A stretch of DNA of 64,000 nt, taken from contig NZ_BJHU01000040.1 in assembly GCF_005405905.1 (NCBI RefSeq), forward strand, positions 62,001 to 126,000, in the 5' to 3' direction. The DNA comes from Acidovorax sp. NB1. GTDB lineage: Bacteria; Pseudomonadota; Gammaproteobacteria; Burkholderiales; Burkholderiaceae_C. Position numbers and translations under genes: made by a program. This document shows, in pieces, positions 8,794 through 16,893 of this stretch. The notes beneath the pieces were generated by a model that was not told the DNA's origin, ran no database searches, and worked only from the letters and a program-made list of their open reading frames with translations. Numbering within the stretch: position 1 is the first letter of the stretch; every line of letters starts with the position of its first letter.

Positions 8794-9645
8794 ATGCAAA
8801 CCGTTACCCCGTCCTCCGTGGCCTCTGTGGCCCCGCCCCCGCCGTCGGTGTGGCGCCCGCCCAGCCTGTCCGTGCGCTGGTGGCCCGTGTTCATGCGCAA
8901 CCTGCTGGTTTGGCGCAAGCTGGCCATCCCCAGCCTGGTGGGCAACATTGCCGAACCGCTGATGTGGCTGGTGGCCTTTGGGTACGGCATGGGGGCACTG
9001 GTGGGGCAGGTGAATGTGGGCGGCGCAGCGGGCGACACCAAGGTGCCCTACATCCTGTTCCTGGCCAGTGGCTCGATCTGCATGAGCGCGATGAACGCGG
9101 CCAGCTTTGAGGCGCTGTACTCGGCCTTCTCGCGCATGCATGTGCAAAAGACCTGGGACGGCATCATGAACGCGCCGGTGAGCCTGGACGACGTGGTGCT
9201 GGCCGAGATGCTGTGGGCGGCGTTCAAGGCGCTGTTCACCGTCACGGCCATCCTGGGCGTGATGCTGGCCCTGGGGATCAGCCACAGCCCCAAGCTGCTG
9301 GTGGCCTGGCCGGTGCTGCTGTTCGTGGGCATCATGTTCTCCAGCATTGCGCTCATCTTCAATGCGCTGGCCAAGGGGTATGACTTCTTCACTTACTACT
9401 TCACGCTGGTGCTCACGCCCATGATGTTTCTCTCGGGCGTGTTCTTCCCGCGCGAGCAGCTGCCGCCCATCGTGCGCGCCATCTCCGACTGGCTGCCGCT
9501 GACCAACGCGGTCGAGCTGGTGCGCCCGCTGTTCATGGACCAGTGGCCCGCCCACCCCCTGCGCCATGGCCTGGTGCTGGTGGTGACCACCGTGGTGGCC
9601 TTCTGGGTGGCCCTGGCCCTGACACGCAAGCGCTTCAAGGCATGA
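8794..9645 (+). CDS. ABC-2 type transporter permease (NodJ-like)
   Basis: A 283-residue inner-membrane permease of the ABC-2/NodJ group with six predicted membrane helices between residues 45 and 275. Family stretches include EPLMWLVAFGYGMG, FFTYYFTLVLTPMMFLSGVFFP and PLTNAVELVRPLF. NodJ-type permeases normally work with a NodI-type ATPase encoded next to them; no ATPase gene is present here. Upstream lies the divergent kinase, and downstream the gene is coupled by a four-base overlap to a split-barrel protein. Substrate unknown. It may borrow an ATPase encoded elsewhere. Confidence 0.87.
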   Translation: MQTVTPSSVASVAPPPPSVWRPPSLSVRWWPVFMRNLLVWRKLAIPSLVGNIAEPLMWLVAFGYGMGALVGQVNVGGAAGDTKVPYILFLASGSICMSAMNAASFEALYSAFSRMHVQKTWDGIMNAPVSLDDVVLAEMLWAAFKALFTVTAILGVMLALGISHSPKLLVAWPVLLFVGIMFSSIALIFNALAKGYDFFTYYFTLVLTPMMFLSGVFFPREQLPPIVRAISDWLPLTNAVELVRPLFMDQWPAHPLRHGLVLVVTTVVAFWVALALTRKRFKA

Positions 9646-10160
9646 CCACCGTGCTGCTCGGCCCTAGCCATATCGCCATGGTGGCCAAGGGCGTATCGGC
9701 CATCGTGGCGTCCCGCGATGCGGCCCTGCGCCCGAGCATCATGCGGGCGGTGGGCAGTCACATCAGCGGCGATGGGCAGGAGGTCACGGTGTACCTGCGA
9801 CGCAGCCAGTCCGAGCAGTTGCTGCAGGACATTGCGCACACCGGCGAGATTGCCGTGGTCTTCAGCGTTCCGTCCACCCACCAGACGCTGCAGCTCAAGG
9901 CCCGCCGGGCCACGCAGCGCCCGGCCCATGACGGCGACTTGCCCGTGTTGCAGGCCTACCTGCAGTCCATGGTGCAGGAGGTGGGCCAGGTCGGCTACGG
10001 GCCGCAGTATGTGGGCGCCATGCTGGCAGCGCCGCTGCACGATGTGGTGGCCGTGAGCTTCACGCCCACCAGCGCGTTCGACCAGACACCGGGCCCGCGC
10101 GCTGGCGCGGAGTTGTGTTCGCCGCCGACGTCACCCTCACCACCTACGCCGCAGCCATGA
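9642..10160 (+). CDS. Pyridoxamine 5'-phosphate oxidase-like split-barrel protein
   Basis: A 172-residue protein with the general pattern of the flavin-binding split-barrel (PNPOx-like) group: an N-terminal strand region with RDAALRPSIMRAVGSHISGDG, then a hydrophobic core around EIAVVFSVPSTHQTLQLKARRA. No clear catalytic signature is visible, so the function is open; heme, flavin or no cofactor are all possible. It starts at the ATG at 9642, overlapping the permease stop, and its own stop overlaps the next start by four bases. The proline-rich C-terminal tail (last 20 residues) looks dispensable and coincides with the start region of the next gene. Confidence 0.7.
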   Translation: MTTVLLGPSHIAMVAKGVSAIVASRDAALRPSIMRAVGSHISGDGQEVTVYLRRSQSEQLLQDIAHTGEIAVVFSVPSTHQTLQLKARRATQRPAHDGDLPVLQAYLQSMVQEVGQVGYGPQYVGAMLAAPLHDVVAVSFTPTSAFDQTPGPRAGAELCSPPTSPSPPTPQP

Positions 10161-11509
10161 GCACCGCAGCGCCGTCCCTGCACAGCATCCGCCCCTGCCT
10201 GGAGGGTGCGATTCCCGCCATCATGGCCACCTGCGACCCCGACGGCACGCCCAACGTGGCCTACATCTCGCAGGTGGTCTATGTGGATGCGGCGCATGTA
10301 GCGCTGTCGTTCCAGTTCTTCAACAAGACCCGCCAGAACATCCTGCGTAACCCGCGCGCGTCGGTGCTGGTGCTGAACCCGCTCACCGCCCATTTCTACC
10401 GCCTGCACCTGCTGTATGAACGCACCGAGGACAGCGGCCCGGTGTTCGAGAGCATGCGCGCACAACTGGCGGGCATTGCGTCGCATGCGGGCATGGCCGA
10501 GGTGTTTGAACTCAAGGGGGCCGACATCTACGCCGTGGAGCGCATCGAATCGGTAGCGGGCGAAGGCCTGCCAGCACCCGCGCCGCGCTCCGGGCTCTTG
10601 CACACGCTGCGCCTGTGCAGCGAAGGCATCGCGCGCTGCACGGGGCTGGACGAATTGCTGCAAGGCGCGCTGCAGGGCCTGCAGGACAAACTGGGCATCG
10701 AGCACGCCATGGTGCTGATGCTGGACGCCAGCGCCCAGCAGCTCTACACGGTGGCCAGCTGCGGCTACGCCACATCAGGGGTGGGCTCCGAGATCCGCCT
10801 GGGCCAGGGCGTGATCGGCATGGCCGCGCGCGAGCGCACGCCGGTGCGCATCAGCCACATGACGCACGCCGCCCTGTACAGCCACGCCATCCGCGAGAGC
10901 ATGGACGCGCATGCCGCGCCCGATGCGCCCCCGCTGCGCGGCATGGACATCCCCTACCCCGGCTTGCCCGAACCGCACAGCCAGGTGGCAGTGCCGCTGA
11001 TGTCGGCTGGGCGCCTGCTGGGCGTGCTGTTTGCCGAGAGCCCCGAGGACATGCGCTTTGGCTTCGAGGATGAGGACCTGCTGGTGGCCATTGCAGGCCA
11101 GCTGGCCGCCGCCATCGACCTGCTGCAGGCCGCGCCCGATGCGCCCGAGCCGCTGCCTACTCCTACAGCAGCACCGCCAGTAAGCGGCAGCGCGCTGCGG
11201 GTGCGCCACTTTGCGGCCAACGAGAGCGTGTTCATCAACGACGACTACCTGATCAAGGGCGTGGCGGGCGCCATTGTGTGGAAGCTGCTGCGCGACCACC
11301 AGCACACCGGGCGCGTGGACTTCACCAACCGCGAACTGCGGCTGGACCCCGCCCTGCGCCTGCCCGATGTGGCCGACAACCTGGAGGCCCGCCTGCTATT
11401 GCTGCAGCGCCGCCTGCAGGAGAACTGCCCACACATCCACATCGAAAAAACAGGGCGCGGGCGCTTTCGGCTGTGCGTGCTGCGCCCTGTAGTGCTGGAA
11501 GACGCCTGA
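10157..11509 (+). CDS. Split-barrel and GAF domain protein with C-terminal winged-helix-like region
   Basis: A 450-residue protein of three parts. Residues 1-135 resemble a pyridoxamine-phosphate-oxidase-like split barrel (ATCDPDGTPNVAYISQVVYVD, FFNKTRQNILRNPRASVLV). Residues 150-335 form a GAF sensor domain (GIEHAMVLMLDASAQQLYTVASCGY, HSQVAVPLMSAGRLLGVLF). The last 95 residues (VKLLRDH-like helix, NRELRLDPALRLPD, KTGRGRFRL) look like a winged helix and may bind DNA. The combination suggests a cytosolic ligand or redox sensor that acts on transcription. The start is the ATG at 10157, coupled to the preceding gene. It converges with the hemerythrin gene. Confidence 0.8.
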   Translation: MSTAAPSLHSIRPCLEGAIPAIMATCDPDGTPNVAYISQVVYVDAAHVALSFQFFNKTRQNILRNPRASVLVLNPLTAHFYRLHLLYERTEDSGPVFESMRAQLAGIASHAGMAEVFELKGADIYAVERIESVAGEGLPAPAPRSGLLHTLRLCSEGIARCTGLDELLQGALQGLQDKLGIEHAMVLMLDASAQQLYTVASCGYATSGVGSEIRLGQGVIGMAARERTPVRISHMTHAALYSHAIRESMDAHAAPDAPPLRGMDIPYPGLPEPHSQVAVPLMSAGRLLGVLFAESPEDMRFGFEDEDLLVAIAGQLAAAIDLLQAAPDAPEPLPTPTAAPPVSGSALRVRHFAANESVFINDDYLIKGVAGAIVWKLLRDHQHTGRVDFTNRELRLDPALRLPDVADNLEARLLLLQRRLQENCPHIHIEKTGRGRFRLCVLRPVVLEDA

Positions 11510-11512
11510 GCC

Positions 11513-12250
11513 TCAGTGCACCAGACCCGGCACCACCGGCAGGCCCAGGCTGCGCATCAGCTTGGTCCACTCGGGCTGCGTGAGGTGCGGCTGCGCCTGC
11601 GCCAGCACTGCGGCCAGCACAGGGGCAGGCGCATGTTGCTGCATGTCCGACAGCATGGCCGTGCGCTCGGCGGGTGACATGTAGGGCACCATCCAGCGGG
11701 CCACCACCATCATTTCGTGCGGGGGGATCGAGGCCACCAGCGCATCGTGCACGCCCGCCAATTCGGCGTCGGTGTAGCACTGCCAGAGCACGCGGTTGTG
11801 GGCAGTCTCTTCCTCGTGCATGTGCTCGAAGTTGTGCGCCACAAACAGCGCCAGCTGGCGGTACAGGGCCAGGGTGGCGGCCGGGCGTGCGGGCTTGGCG
11901 CAGGCAATCAGGTGGTTCACCCCGTCAGCCAGGGCCGTGATGGCCTGTTCGTGCTCCACATGTTCACCAGCAATGCTCTGGCTGGAGCCGGGCCGGCGCG
12001 CCTCCATGGCGGCGTGCACAAACTGGTTCTCGTGGTGCAGGTGCGCGCGGCACAGGTCCAGCAGCTGCATCACGCGGTCGCAGGTCTGGGCAAACTCCAG
12101 GTCGTCGTCCACATCCATGCGGCCCAGGCCCAGCAGCGTGTCGGCCATGAAGGCGCGCAGCGCCTTGTGGATGCTGGCGTACATGTCCATGCGGGGGGCA
12201 GCGGGCTGGGCTTGGGTCAGTGCGGCAATTTCGCGGGAGTCAATCTTCAT
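11513..12250 (-). CDS. Hemerythrin-domain protein
   Basis: A 245-residue soluble protein with an N-terminal hemerythrin-like four-helix bundle. Candidate di-iron ligands appear as HLHHENQFVH (near residues 70-80), HVEHEQAI and HNFEHMHEEE (near 140-150), matching the H...HxxxE...HxxxH pattern. The C-terminal 80 residues (PHEMMVVARWMVPYMSPAERTAML onward) are a helical extension found in related hemerythrin proteins. Likely roles are oxygen, nitric oxide or iron binding. It converges with the GAF gene, three bases apart, and is transcribed alone. A TGTGA-N6-TCACA site lies about 180 bases upstream. Confidence 0.88.
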   Translation of the reverse strand: MKIDSREIAALTQAQPAAPRMDMYASIHKALRAFMADTLLGLGRMDVDDDLEFAQTCDRVMQLLDLCRAHLHHENQFVHAAMEARRPGSSQSIAGEHVEHEQAITALADGVNHLIACAKPARPAATLALYRQLALFVAHNFEHMHEEETAHNRVLWQCYTDAELAGVHDALVASIPPHEMMVVARWMVPYMSPAERTAMLSDMQQHAPAPVLAAVLAQAQPHLTQPEWTKLMRSLGLPVVPGLVH

Positions 12251-12428
12251 GTGCTTCTTTCATGGCCTCGTGGGGCCTCTCAACACCCTGCTTTTGGGGT
12301 GCCGGGCCGGGTGCACCATGCACCCGCTTCCATGAAAAGAAGTCTAGGAACGCGCGACCTTTTTGCCTGTTAAAAACTCCTTAAGCAGACCTTCCGCGAA
12401 CCTTAAAAACCGCGTTCAGCGCCGCAAA

Positions 12429-12444
12429 TGTGAATTCCTTCACA
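12429..12444. promoter_or_regulatory. CRP-like palindrome
   Basis: TGTGA-ATTCCT-TCACA, a perfect match to the Crp half-site arrangement. It overlaps the stop of the GMC oxidoreductase gene and lies upstream of the hemerythrin gene, which is read in the same direction. The position, about 180 bases from the hemerythrin start, is far for a simple activator site, so function is uncertain. Confidence 0.4.
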
Positions 12445-14029
12445 CCCGCGCACGCAGCAGGTCCACCGCTTTTTCCGCAATCATCACCGTGGGCGCGTTG
12501 GTGTTGCCACTCACGATGCGCGGCATGATGGACGCGTCCACCACGCGCAGGCCCGAGAGGCCATGCACACGCAGTTCGGCATCCACCACGTCCATGGGCC
12601 CGGGGCCCATGCGGCAGGTGCCAACGGGGTGGTAGATGGTGTCGGCGTACTGGCGGATGAACTGCTCGATCTCGGCATCGCTGCGCGCACTGGCCGAGGC
12701 CGCCAGCTCCTTGGCGCCGAACTTCGCGAGCGCTGGTTGCGACAGGATGGCGCGGGTCTGCTTGAAGCCACGCACCATGCGCGCCATGTCGTCCGGGTCA
12801 GCCAGGAAGTTCGGATCCACCAATGGCAAGGCCATGGGGTCCCGGCTGGCCAGCGTGACCGCGCCCCGGCTCTTGGGCTGCAGCAGGCACACATGGGCCG
12901 AGTAGCCGTGGCCGAACACGGTCTTGCGGCCATGGTCCACCAGCTTGCCGATCACAAAGTGCAATTGCAGATCGGGCGCAGCCTCGTACGGATCGCTCTT
13001 GATGAAGCCGCCCGCCTCGGCGAAGTTGGTGGTCAACATGCCGGTGCGGTGCTTGCGCCATTCGATGATGCCGCGCACGGTCTGCGCCATGCCCGACAAC
13101 GAGAGGCCGAACAGGTCCTTGAGCTCAGGGGCGTCCAGCACCTGCACCACATCGGGGTGGTCGTGAAGATGCTGGCCCACGCCGGGCAGGTCGTGCAGCA
13201 CCGGGATGCCGTGTTGCTGCAAATGCGCGGCAGGCCCCACGCCCGACAGCATCAGCAGTTGCGGCGACAGCAGCGCGCCCGCACTCAGCAGCACCTCGCG
13301 CCCGGCGCGGACCTGCTTGATCGCGCCACCCTGGCGATATTCCACACCCACGGCGCGCGTGCCGTCGAACAGGATGCGCGTGGCATGCGCACCGGTAATG
13401 ACCTGCAGGTTGGGCCGCGCCAGGTGGGGCGTGAGGTAGCCCTTGGCCGCGCTGTGGCGCTCGCCGTTCTTGTGCGTGACCTGGTACAAGCCCACGCCTT
13501 CCTGCGTGGCGCCATTGAAGTCGGTGTTGTGCGGGTGCCCGGCCTGCACACCTGCGTCGGTGAAATACTGGCTGAACCGGTTGGGCGCACGCAGATCCGC
13601 CACGTTGAAGGGGCCGCCCCGGCCGTGCCAGTCGTTGGCCCCGCGCTCGTTGTTCTCGGCGCGCAGAAAGTACGGCTTCACATCTTCCCAGCCCCAGCCC
13701 GGGTTGCCCTGCGCGGCCCAGTGGTCGTAGTCCGCATGCTGGCCCCGGATGTAGACCATGGCGTTGATGGAACTGGAGCCCCCCAGCACCTTGCCACGGG
13801 GTTGGTAGCCGCGCCGGTTGTTCAGCGCCGCCTGCGGAGTGGTATTGAAGCCCCAGCCGTTCAGCTCGAACTTGGCCATCACGGCCAGCCCGGCCGGGCA
13901 GTGGATGAGCACGCTGTTGTCGGCAGGCCCCGCCTCCAACAGGCACACGCGCACGGCGGGGTTCTCTGTCAGGCGGCCAGCCAGCACGGAGCCTGCCGAG
14001 CCGCCGCCGATCACGATGTAGTCGAACAT
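12440..14029 (-). CDS. GMC-family FAD-dependent oxidoreductase (choline/alcohol dehydrogenase-like)
   Basis: A 529-residue flavoprotein. The N-terminal FAD-binding motif is IGGGSAGSVLAGRL, followed by GMC signature 1 around GKVLGGSSSINAMVYIRG and signature 2 around GALLSPQLLMLSGVGP. The active-site His region is YHPVGTCRMGP and the C-terminal SGNTNAPTVMIAEKA closes the fold. Substrate is not predictable: relatives oxidise choline, medium-chain or aromatic alcohols. The ATG at 14029 is chosen because the FAD motif begins five residues later; the much longer open frame upstream is antisense to the next gene. It is divergent from the 3-hydroxyacyl-CoA dehydrogenase gene, with an operator-like palindrome between them. 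Confidence 0.93.
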   Translation of the reverse strand: MFDYIVIGGGSAGSVLAGRLTENPAVRVCLLEAGPADNSVLIHCPAGLAVMAKFELNGWGFNTTPQAALNNRRGYQPRGKVLGGSSSINAMVYIRGQHADYDHWAAQGNPGWGWEDVKPYFLRAENNERGANDWHGRGGPFNVADLRAPNRFSQYFTDAGVQAGHPHNTDFNGATQEGVGLYQVTHKNGERHSAAKGYLTPHLARPNLQVITGAHATRILFDGTRAVGVEYRQGGAIKQVRAGREVLLSAGALLSPQLLMLSGVGPAAHLQQHGIPVLHDLPGVGQHLHDHPDVVQVLDAPELKDLFGLSLSGMAQTVRGIIEWRKHRTGMLTTNFAEAGGFIKSDPYEAAPDLQLHFVIGKLVDHGRKTVFGHGYSAHVCLLQPKSRGAVTLASRDPMALPLVDPNFLADPDDMARMVRGFKQTRAILSQPALAKFGAKELAASASARSDAEIEQFIRQYADTIYHPVGTCRMGPGPMDVVDAELRVHGLSGLRVVDASIMPRIVSGNTNAPTVMIAEKAVDLLRARV

Positions 14030-14082
14030 GTTGTGGTGTCTCCTCCGCCATGCTGCGCAGCGGCTTGTTGGTTCAGGTTTGA

Positions 14083-14107
14083 CGCACGATAACCGAACGG
14101 TCGTGCG
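14083..14107. promoter_or_regulatory. Operator-like palindrome between divergent GMC and hydroxyacyl-CoA dehydrogenase genes
   Basis: Arms CGCACGA (14083-14089) and TCGTGCG (14101-14107) are a perfect inverted repeat with an 11-base centre. Within it lies ACCGAACGGT (14092-14101), itself an inverted repeat. This GC-rich style resembles TetR-family operators. It sits midway between the two divergent starts, where one regulator could control both. Confidence 0.5.
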
Positions 14108-14158
14108 ATTCCCCTTACCATTCCGTCCATCCGTTTCACTTTGAAGAGGGCTCTCTAT

Positions 14159-15007
14159 ATGACGATTCAGACCGTAGGCATCATCGGCGCAGGCACCATG
14201 GGCAACGGCATTGCACAGGCCTGTGCGGTGTCGGGCATCAACGTGGTGATGGTTGATATCTCGGATGCTGCAGTGCAAAAAGGCCTGGCCACCGTGGCCG
14301 GCAGCCTGGACCGCCTGATCAAGAAGGAAAAGATCAGCGAAGCCGACAAGGCGGCCGCCCTGGCGCGCATCAAGACCTCCACCAGCTATGACGACCTGAA
14401 GACCGCGCAGCTCGTGATCGAGGCCGCCACCGAAAACTACGAACTCAAGCTCAAGATCCTCAAGCAGGTGGATGCCATCGTGGCGCCCGAGGTGCTGATC
14501 GCATCGAACACGTCTTCGATCTCCATCACCAAGCTGGCTGCCGCCACCAGCCGCGCCGACAAGTTCATCGGCATGCACTTCTTCAACCCCGTGCCCATGA
14601 TGGCGCTGGTGGAGATCATTCGCGGCCTGCAGACCAGCGACGCCACCCACGACGCCGTGAAGGCCCTGGCCGAGGCGCTGGGCAAGAGCCCCATCACCGT
14701 GAAGAACGCGCCCGGCTTTGTGGTCAACCGCATCCTGGTGCCCATGATCAACGAGGCTTTCTTCGTGTTGGCCGAGGGCCTGGCCACGCCCGAGGACATC
14801 GACGCGGGCATGAAGCTGGGTTGCAACCAGCCCATCGGCCCGCTGGCGCTGGCCGACATGATCGGCCTGGATGTGTGCCTGGCGGTGATGGATGTGTACC
14901 TGACCGAGTTTGGCGACAGCAAGTACCGCCCCTGCCCACTGCTCAAGGAAATGGTGGCTGCAGGCCGCCTGGGCCGCAAGACGGGCCAGGGCGTGTATTC
15001 CTACTAA
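14159..15007 (+). CDS. 3-hydroxybutyryl-CoA dehydrogenase
   Basis: A 282-residue NAD(P)-dependent enzyme interconverting 3-hydroxyacyl-CoA and 3-oxoacyl-CoA (FadB2/PaaH/Hbd family). The Rossmann motif GIIGAGTMGNGIAQAC lies at residues 7-22; the substrate motif SNTSSISIT lies near 118, followed by the catalytic histidine in GMHFFNPVP. The C-terminal dimerisation domain ends GRKTGQGVYSY. The length is standard. The ATG at 14159 is preceded by GAAGAGGG; an in-frame TTG six codons upstream is less likely. Roles in fatty acid, butyrate or aromatic acyl-CoA breakdown are all possible. The crotonase gene follows after an intergenic repeat. Confidence 0.95.
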   Translation: MTIQTVGIIGAGTMGNGIAQACAVSGINVVMVDISDAAVQKGLATVAGSLDRLIKKEKISEADKAAALARIKTSTSYDDLKTAQLVIEAATENYELKLKILKQVDAIVAPEVLIASNTSSISITKLAAATSRADKFIGMHFFNPVPMMALVEIIRGLQTSDATHDAVKALAEALGKSPITVKNAPGFVVNRILVPMINEAFFVLAEGLATPEDIDAGMKLGCNQPIGPLALADMIGLDVCLAVMDVYLTEFGDSKYRPCPLLKEMVAAGRLGRKTGQGVYSY

Positions 15008-15008
15008 C

Positions 15009-15112
15009 CCCCCTGAGGCGCTTCGCGCCTTCCCCCCGGAGGGGGACGCCCCCAGCGCATGGAGTGGAAACGACATTTGCATGTCGTGGCGGCCCTTGCG
15101 CGGGGGCACTGG
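15009..15112 (+). repeat. Hairpin-rich intergenic repeat, copy A
   Basis: Starts CCCCCCTGAGGCGC and continues with the hairpins GGCGC-TTC-GCGCC and CCCCC-cgga-GGGGG, then ends CGGCCCTTGCGCGGGGGCACTGG. The same blocks recur at 52908-53013 and, shortened, at 53946-53994. It lies directly after the dehydrogenase stop and may end its transcript. Confidence 0.75.
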
Positions 15113-15226
15113 TAAGTCGCCGCGCCGGTTTTGGAGGCCGCTTGCCTTAATCGGCTGCGCTGTCTCGATTGAGACGGCGCGCAGCGCTTGAAGCGTTTTC
15201 AATCATGGGCCAGGAGACCTGCGCCC

Positions 15227-16045
15227 ATGACAAACATCACCCCCACCACGCCCCCACCCGAGGGCAACATCGACACCCAGGTCATCGGCCATGTGCTGCT
15301 GATCGGCATCAACCGCCCGGCCAAGCGCAATGGCTGGACGCCGCCCATGTTCCGCCAGCTGGCCGAGGCCTACACGCGGCTGGACGACGACCCCGCCCTG
15401 CGTGTGGGCGTGCTGCATGCGTTTGGCGACCACTTCACCGCCGGGCTTGACCTGCCCGCCGTGAGCGCCTACATGCAGCGCGGCGAGAAAGCCATCCCCG
15501 AAGGCCTGGTGGAGCCGCACGACTACGGCCTGCCTGGCTACCGGCGCCGCACCAAGCCCATGGTGGTGGCGGTCAAGGGCATCTGCTTCACCGTGGGCAT
15601 CGAGCTGATGCTGGGCGCCGACATCGTGGTGGCGGCCGACAACTGCCGCTTCTCGCAGATGGAGGTGCAGCGCGGCATCATGGCCACGGGCGGCGCCACG
15701 CTGCGCATGGCTGAGCGGGCGGGCACGGGCAATGCGCTGCTGCACCTGCTCACGGCCGACGAGTTCGGCAGCGCCGAGGCGTACCGGCTGAACTTTGTGC
15801 AAAAGGTGGTGCCCGCAGGCCAGGAGCTGCAGGAAGCGCTGCAGATTGCCCAGCGCATCGAGGCCCAAGCCCCACTCGCTGTGGTGGCCACACGCCTCAA
15901 CGTGCTCAAGGCCATCGAGCAGGGGCAGGCAGCGGCGGTGGCCGAGTTCATCCCCGTACAAAAGCAATTGGCCAACAGCGAAGACGCGGCCGAAGGCGTG
16001 CGCGCTTTTATCGAGCGGCGACCGGCGCAGTTCAGCGGGCGCTGA
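15227..16045 (+). CDS. Enoyl-CoA hydratase/isomerase (crotonase) family protein
   Basis: A 272-residue crotonase-fold protein. The oxyanion-hole segments are HAFGDHFTAGLDL (near residues 64-76) and VKGICFTVGIELMLGADIVVA (near 118-138). The classic two catalytic glutamates of true enoyl-CoA hydratases are not evident at their usual places; the second segment has MEVQRGIMATGG. The exact reaction is therefore uncertain. A good ribosome site (CAGGAG) precedes the ATG at 15227. It may act with the 3-hydroxyacyl-CoA dehydrogenase upstream, although a 219-base gap with a hairpin repeat separates them. Confidence 0.88.
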   Translation: MTNITPTTPPPEGNIDTQVIGHVLLIGINRPAKRNGWTPPMFRQLAEAYTRLDDDPALRVGVLHAFGDHFTAGLDLPAVSAYMQRGEKAIPEGLVEPHDYGLPGYRRRTKPMVVAVKGICFTVGIELMLGADIVVAADNCRFSQMEVQRGIMATGGATLRMAERAGTGNALLHLLTADEFGSAEAYRLNFVQKVVPAGQELQEALQIAQRIEAQAPLAVVATRLNVLKAIEQGQAAAVAEFIPVQKQLANSEDAAEGVRAFIERRPAQFSGR

Positions 16046-16147
16046 GCGGAGCGCGGCTGCGGGCCCTGCCGGGCGATCCGCCCCTCCAACCCGGCCCATC
16101 TTTTCGGGCTGGGTCGGCAGGGGTCTCGCGCGTGGGCGAAGCTAATT

Positions 16148-16205
16148 TCAAGCAAAAATGGCCGCTTCCGCCCGTCCATCATGCCTAATAAGCTATTAAA
16201 AATAT
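16148..16205 (-). repeat. Small palindromic element, copy 1
   Basis: Read on the minus strand it follows the family layout: AATAGC near the 5' end, TGATGGAC in the middle, then AAGCGGCCATTTTTGCTT. Related copies occur at 17711, 21838, 28951, 39598, 43785, 54091, 55600 and 63198. Confidence 0.6.
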
Positions 16206-16303
16206 AGCAACCATGGCGAAGCCTGGCCCTGCACAGGCGCGCGTCTATCACCGGCCGAGGCTCCGCGCCTCCCCATCCAGTCCATCCGCGCATGCAACAA
16301 GGT

Positions 16304-16333
16304 TTTACAAAATTCAATTGCACACAATTTAAT
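16304..16333 (+). promoter_or_regulatory. ohrR promoter with OhrR-type operator
   Basis: A -35-like TTTACA (16304-16309) and a -10-like TTTAAT (16328-16333) are 18 bases apart. Between them, AATTG-CACA-CAATT (16316-16329) is a perfect inverted repeat that resembles the AT-rich operators of OhrR. Binding there would block the promoter, giving autorepression relieved by organic peroxides. Confidence 0.6.
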
Positions 16334-16353
16334 AACCCGCCACAATTCACCCC

Positions 16354-16818
16354 ATGCCCAGCCCCAGCACCCCTATCACTCCCAGCCCCGCCATCCTGCG
16401 GCTGGACAACCAGGTCTGCTTTGCGCTGTATTCCGCCTCGCTGGCGATGACCAAGCTGTACAAGCCCCTGCTCGACCGCATCGGCCTGACCTACCCGCAG
16501 TACCTCGTGATGCTGGTGCTGTGGGAGCAGGACGGCGTAACGGTGTCCGAGCTGGGCGAGCGCCTGTTTCTCGACTCCGGCACGCTCACGCCGCTGCTCA
16601 AGCGCCTGGAGGCCCAGGGCCAGATTGCCCGGCTGCGCGATGTGCAGGACGAGCGCCGCGTGCGCATCACCCTCACGGCCGAGGGTCGTGCGCTGCGCGA
16701 CCAGGCCGAGGCCATTCCGCAGTGTGTGCTGCAAAGCAGCCAATGCTCGATTGCCGAGCTGACCGCCCTGACCACCGAACTCAAGCAGTTGCGAGATCGG
16801 CTCAGCGAGCAACGCTGA
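16354..16818 (+). CDS. ohrR: Organic hydroperoxide-sensing transcriptional repressor (MarR family)
   Basis: A 154-residue MarR-family repressor. The peroxidatic cysteine is Cys22 in [11 protein letters not shown], the hallmark of OhrR. Cys124 and Cys131 near the C-terminus allow an intersubunit disulfide, as in the Xanthomonas 2-Cys type. The winged helix lies at about 55-110 ([28 protein letters not shown], then the wing [13 protein letters not shown]). The ohr gene follows directly. The family is known to repress ohr until oxidised by organic hydroperoxides; the operator-like palindrome in its own promoter supports the same here. Confidence 0.95.
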   Translation: MPSPSTPITPSPAILRLDNQVCFALYSASLAMTKLYKPLLDRIGLTYPQYLVMLVLWEQDGVTVSELGERLFLDSGTLTPLLKRLEAQGQIARLRDVQDERRVRITLTAEGRALRDQAEAIPQCVLQSSQCSIAELTALTTELKQLRDRLSEQR

Positions 16819-16893
16819 CGGCCCGCAGACAAACAGCACAAGAACCGATTCCCTCCAACGCCCACCGTGGGCAACAACCGCAAGGAAGACACC

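Larger units (their letters stand above)
16046..16353. other. Intergenic region with a small repeat and the ohrR promoter
   Basis: This 308-base stretch holds no gene that I can support. It contains a copy of the small palindromic element in reverse orientation (16148-16205) and the promoter/operator of ohrR (16304-16333). The rest shows nothing recognisable. Confidence 0.7.

Noticed and set aside
9642-10160. Possible frameshift joining the two split-barrel genes into one
   Set aside because: The ATGA overlap, a complete fold in each product and separate starts suggest two coupled genes.
12440-15202. A 920-codon open frame extending the GMC oxidoreductase far upstream
   Set aside because: The first 391 codons are antisense to the clear 3-hydroxybutyryl-CoA dehydrogenase gene; the FAD motif begins at the ATG at 14029.
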